Of a stretch of DNA of 8,266 nt, positions 7,164 to 8,266 are shown one piece after another. The stretch spans positions 1 to 8,266 of the forward strand of contig JAISWA010000269.1 of the NCBI GenBank assembly GCA_031271275.1, in the 5' to 3' direction. Numbering within the stretch: the first letter of the stretch is position 1; the number at the start of each line of letters is the position of its first letter. Made by a program: the position numbers and the translations under genes. The notes under the pieces were generated by a model. The model ran no database searches. It was not told the origin of the DNA and worked only from the letters and a program-made list of their open reading frames with translations. This stretch comes from Clostridiales bacterium. GTDB lineage: Bacteria > Bacillota > Clostridia > Lachnospirales > WQUN01.

Positions 7164-7308
7164 GTATTACATTTGTCAATTCGCGATTTTTGCGAAGCGT
7201 CAAATGAGGGCAGTGAGCGAACCAGCGGTTTTTCAAAGAAAAACCGCGAGCGGAGCGAACGCTCTGCCCGAATAGCAAGCAAAAATTACATCTGTACAAC
7301 TGTAATAC
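7164..7308. repeat. 145-base imperfect palindrome (MITE-like or palindromic intergenic element)
   Basis: Two 71-base arms (7164-7234 and 7238-7308) flank a 3-base AAA loop. The ends are inverted: GTATTACA (7164-7171) and TGTAATAC (7301-7308). After 14 weakly matching bases on each side comes ATTTTTGC (7186-7193) paired with GCAAAAAT (7279-7286). Further in, GGGCAG (7208-7213) pairs with CTGCCC (7264-7269) and AGCG (7216-7219) with CGCT (7260-7263), slightly offset. The centre is a perfect 10-bp stem, GCGGTTTTTC (7225-7234) with GAAAAACCGC (7238-7247). A 7-base direct repeat ATACTGG (7158-7164 and 7305-7311) overlaps the ends and could be a target duplication or part of the symmetry. No protein-coding signal or T-tract fits a gene or simple terminator. 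It could be a non-autonomous transposable element, a palindromic repeat family, or a structured leader or trailer. Confidence 0.6.
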
Positions 7309-7321
7309 TGGGTGCTGTAAT
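7293..7321 (+). promoter_or_regulatory. Probable promoter of ssrA
   Basis: TGTACA (7293-7298, 4 of 6 to the -35 consensus) and TGTAAT (7316-7321, 5 of 6 to the -10 consensus) are separated by exactly 17 bases. Transcription would begin around 7328, a few bases before the tmRNA acceptor stem at 7331, leaving a very short leader for RNase P to remove. The -35 box falls inside the right arm of the palindromic element. Confidence 0.5.
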
Positions 7322-7330
7322 TAAAAAAAC

Positions 7331-7705
7331 GGGGGTGTAATGGTTTCGACGGGGATTTTGAAAGTACGGACAGCCATCCGCAGACGGTGACTGCGAGCCG
7401 GATCGTTTACGATACACGGCTGACAAAACCGAAACCTTAAAAAGAAACGACAATAATAAATTAGCTTACGCCGCTTAATTAAGGCGGCCGTCGGCCCGGA
7501 GTCTCCCGCAGTTCCGGTAACCGGCGTCGACTATGCGGGGAACTTTTTCGCCTAAGCTTTGCCGCGAAAAAAGAACCCATGAAGCTACTGAGACCCGGCG
7601 CGTGTTGGTTTGCGCCCGGTTGAGGGAATGCCTAATAACCAACTGTGATGGGAGAAGTCTTTACCGATAGGTTTCCGGACGGGGGTTCGACTCCCCCCAC
7701 CTCCA
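7331..7705 (+). ncRNA. ssrA: Transfer-messenger RNA (tmRNA)
   Basis: The 5' end GGGGGTGTAATGGTTTCGAC is the conserved tmRNA start. The 3' end has the tRNA-like T arm: GGGGG (7681-7685), TTCGACT loop, CCCCC (7693-7697). The acceptor stem pairs GGGGGTG (7331-7337) with CACCTCC (7698-7704), leaving A73 at 7705. The third pair is G-U, the alanyl-tRNA synthetase identity element. The CCA tail is not encoded (ATTAG follows), so it must be added by a nucleotidyltransferase. The length of 375 nt is usual for one-piece tmRNA. With SmpB it rescues stalled ribosomes and tags their products for proteolysis. The tag frame ends in LAYAA and a stop that sits in a hairpin (7470-7488), as in the H5 helix of other tmRNAs. 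No intrinsic terminator follows the gene; instead an AT-rich gene begins 36 bases later. Confidence 0.97.
7443..7478 (+). other. tmRNA tag-peptide reading frame (proposed tag A-RNDNNKLAYAA)
   Basis: The frame ending in GCT TAC GCC GCT TAA (7464-7478) gives the C-terminal LAYAA expected of a ClpXP-type degron. Reading back gives N-D-N-N-K-L-A-Y-A-A from AAC at 7446. Placing AAC GAC in register with the E. coli tag (resume codon, then AAC GAC) puts AGA at 7443 as the resume codon, giving RNDNNKLAYAA after the alanine carried by tmRNA. GCA is the more usual resume codon. The frame and C-terminus are secure; the first codon is inferred by alignment and could be one codon different. Confidence 0.75.
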
Positions 7706-7741
7706 TTAGTAATGTTTTGCGTTTACAAAAGGAGAATCATA

Positions 7742-8266
7742 ATGTTGGTTTTCATTGATGAAAGTGGTAAACCACACCCCAATGATTCAACAACAAATCC
7801 GGTGTTATGTGGTGTCTGTATAAAAGAATCAGACATTAAATACATATCACAGAGCATTTTTCGTTTAAAGATGAATGTTTTTGGCAAGGATACAGAAATT
7901 AAATCAACTTCATTGATTAATCGCAGAGTAATTGTTAAAAATATGACAAAAAACAAATTTTATTTAGATGAATTTGTTAAAATCGTTTGTGGTTTTGATG
8001 TTAAAGTGTTTTCTATAATTATGGAAAAACCCGATAATCCATTAATTATGAGCGAGAATAAGCTGCCAAAGCATTATTTACTATTGGTTAAAAGAGCCGA
8101 ATATTTTTGCGAGAATAACAATATTGAAAAAGCTATCTTAGTTTTTGATGAGTCAAAGACAAATGATGATTTACTTATTGCAAAGCGTATTGTTAAATTT
8201 CTTTTTATGTCAAAACTCGGAAAAAACTTTAAACATGTCCTTGAAATGCCGTTTTTTGTAAATTCA
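7742..8266 (+). CDS. DUF3800-type protein (3' partial), first gene of a probable island at ssrA
   Basis: The frame stays open to the window end (175 residues visible, no stop). The ATG at 7742 has a strong AAAGGAG 7 bases upstream (7728-7734). The protein begins MLVFIDESGK, the DUF3800 N-terminal signature (acidic D6-E7 on a first beta strand). It continues with TEIKS (E52, K54), a second strand ending ILVFDES (D136-E137) and EMPFFVNS (168-175), which matches the PLFVDS block usually followed in this family by an IQLAD motif, here outside the window. I infer an RNase H-like fold with acidic residues as possible metal ligands, but this is unproven and the family's activity is not settled. Sampled lines are about 20-33% GC with A/T-ending codons, unlike upstream genes, which points to horizontal transfer. 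No promoter fits in the 36 bases after ssrA, so read-through from ssrA may express it. DUF3800 genes often occur on mobile elements, some near defence genes. Confidence 0.8.
   Translation, partial: MLVFIDESGKPHPNDSTTNPVLCGVCIKESDIKYISQSIFRLKMNVFGKDTEIKSTSLINRRVIVKNMTKNKFYLDEFVKIVCGFDVKVFSIIMEKPDNPLIMSENKLPKHYLLLVKRAEYFCENNNIEKAILVFDESKTNDDLLIAKRIVKFLFMSKLGKNFKHVLEMPFFVNS

Noticed and set aside
7225..7247. The central 10-bp hairpin as an intrinsic terminator of the HD-GYP gene
   Set aside because: No T-tract follows the stem on either strand; the T-run is inside the stem. It fits better as the centre of the palindromic element.
7134..7340. A 68-residue plus-strand frame in the HD-GYP to ssrA gap
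   Set aside because: It runs through the palindromic element and into the tmRNA 5' end; the charged middle part is translated inverted repeat, and no ribosome binding site was seen.
7723..7956. A 77-residue minus-strand frame at the right end
   Set aside because: It is antisense to the DUF3800 gene, which has a strong Shine-Dalgarno and family signature motifs.

Overview
The window looks like a chromosomal segment of a Gram-positive anaerobe of the class Clostridia, probably a moderately GC-rich gut-type lineage. The best evidence is a single reading frame that joins IspH (LytB) to a four-domain ribosomal protein S1, a fusion known from Clostridia. It sits at the end of the order BaiN-like flavoprotein, cmk, plsC, ispH-rpsA, which I recall as conserved there. 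Strong Shine-Dalgarno sequences and an HD-GYP protein fit the same assignment.

Layout. At the left edge is the 3' part of an aldo/keto reductase with two C-terminal [4Fe-4S] motifs (+, 1-882). It ends at a strong hairpin with T-tracts on both sides (886-945), which can terminate transcription from both directions. On the minus strand the RNase P RNA gene rnpB (946-1302) converges on this hairpin. Directly upstream of rnpB, on the same strand, is a tightly packed operon read right to left: BaiN/HI0933-type flavoprotein (4682-5932), cmk (3973-4689), plsC (3416-4000) and ispH-rpsA (1308-3419). Its genes overlap by 4 to 28 bases. The fusion's stop codon lies only about 5 bases from the inferred rnpB 5' end.

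A short AT-rich divergent intergenic region (5933-6067) carries a good extended -10 promoter for a rightward HD-GYP domain protein (6068-7129), a likely cyclic-di-GMP phosphodiesterase. Between that gene and the tmRNA gene ssrA (7331-7705) lies a 145-base imperfect palindrome (7164-7308) with two 71-base arms around a 3-base loop. It resembles a miniature palindromic or MITE-like element, and its right arm runs into the likely ssrA promoter.

Composition changes abruptly just after the 3' end of ssrA. A gene of roughly 20-33% GC on sampled lines, encoding a DUF3800-type protein (7742 to the window end), begins 36 bases beyond the tmRNA, against roughly 50-60% GC on sampled lines of HD-GYP. The ssrA 3' end is a classic integration site for genomic islands, so the right edge is most likely the first gene of an acquired island. 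This is the most promising place for something undescribed, but only 175 codons of it are visible.

Functionally the core is housekeeping: isoprenoid synthesis, translation (S1), lipid and nucleotide synthesis, tRNA processing (RNase P) and ribosome rescue (tmRNA). RNase P is also expected to mature the 5' end of the tmRNA.
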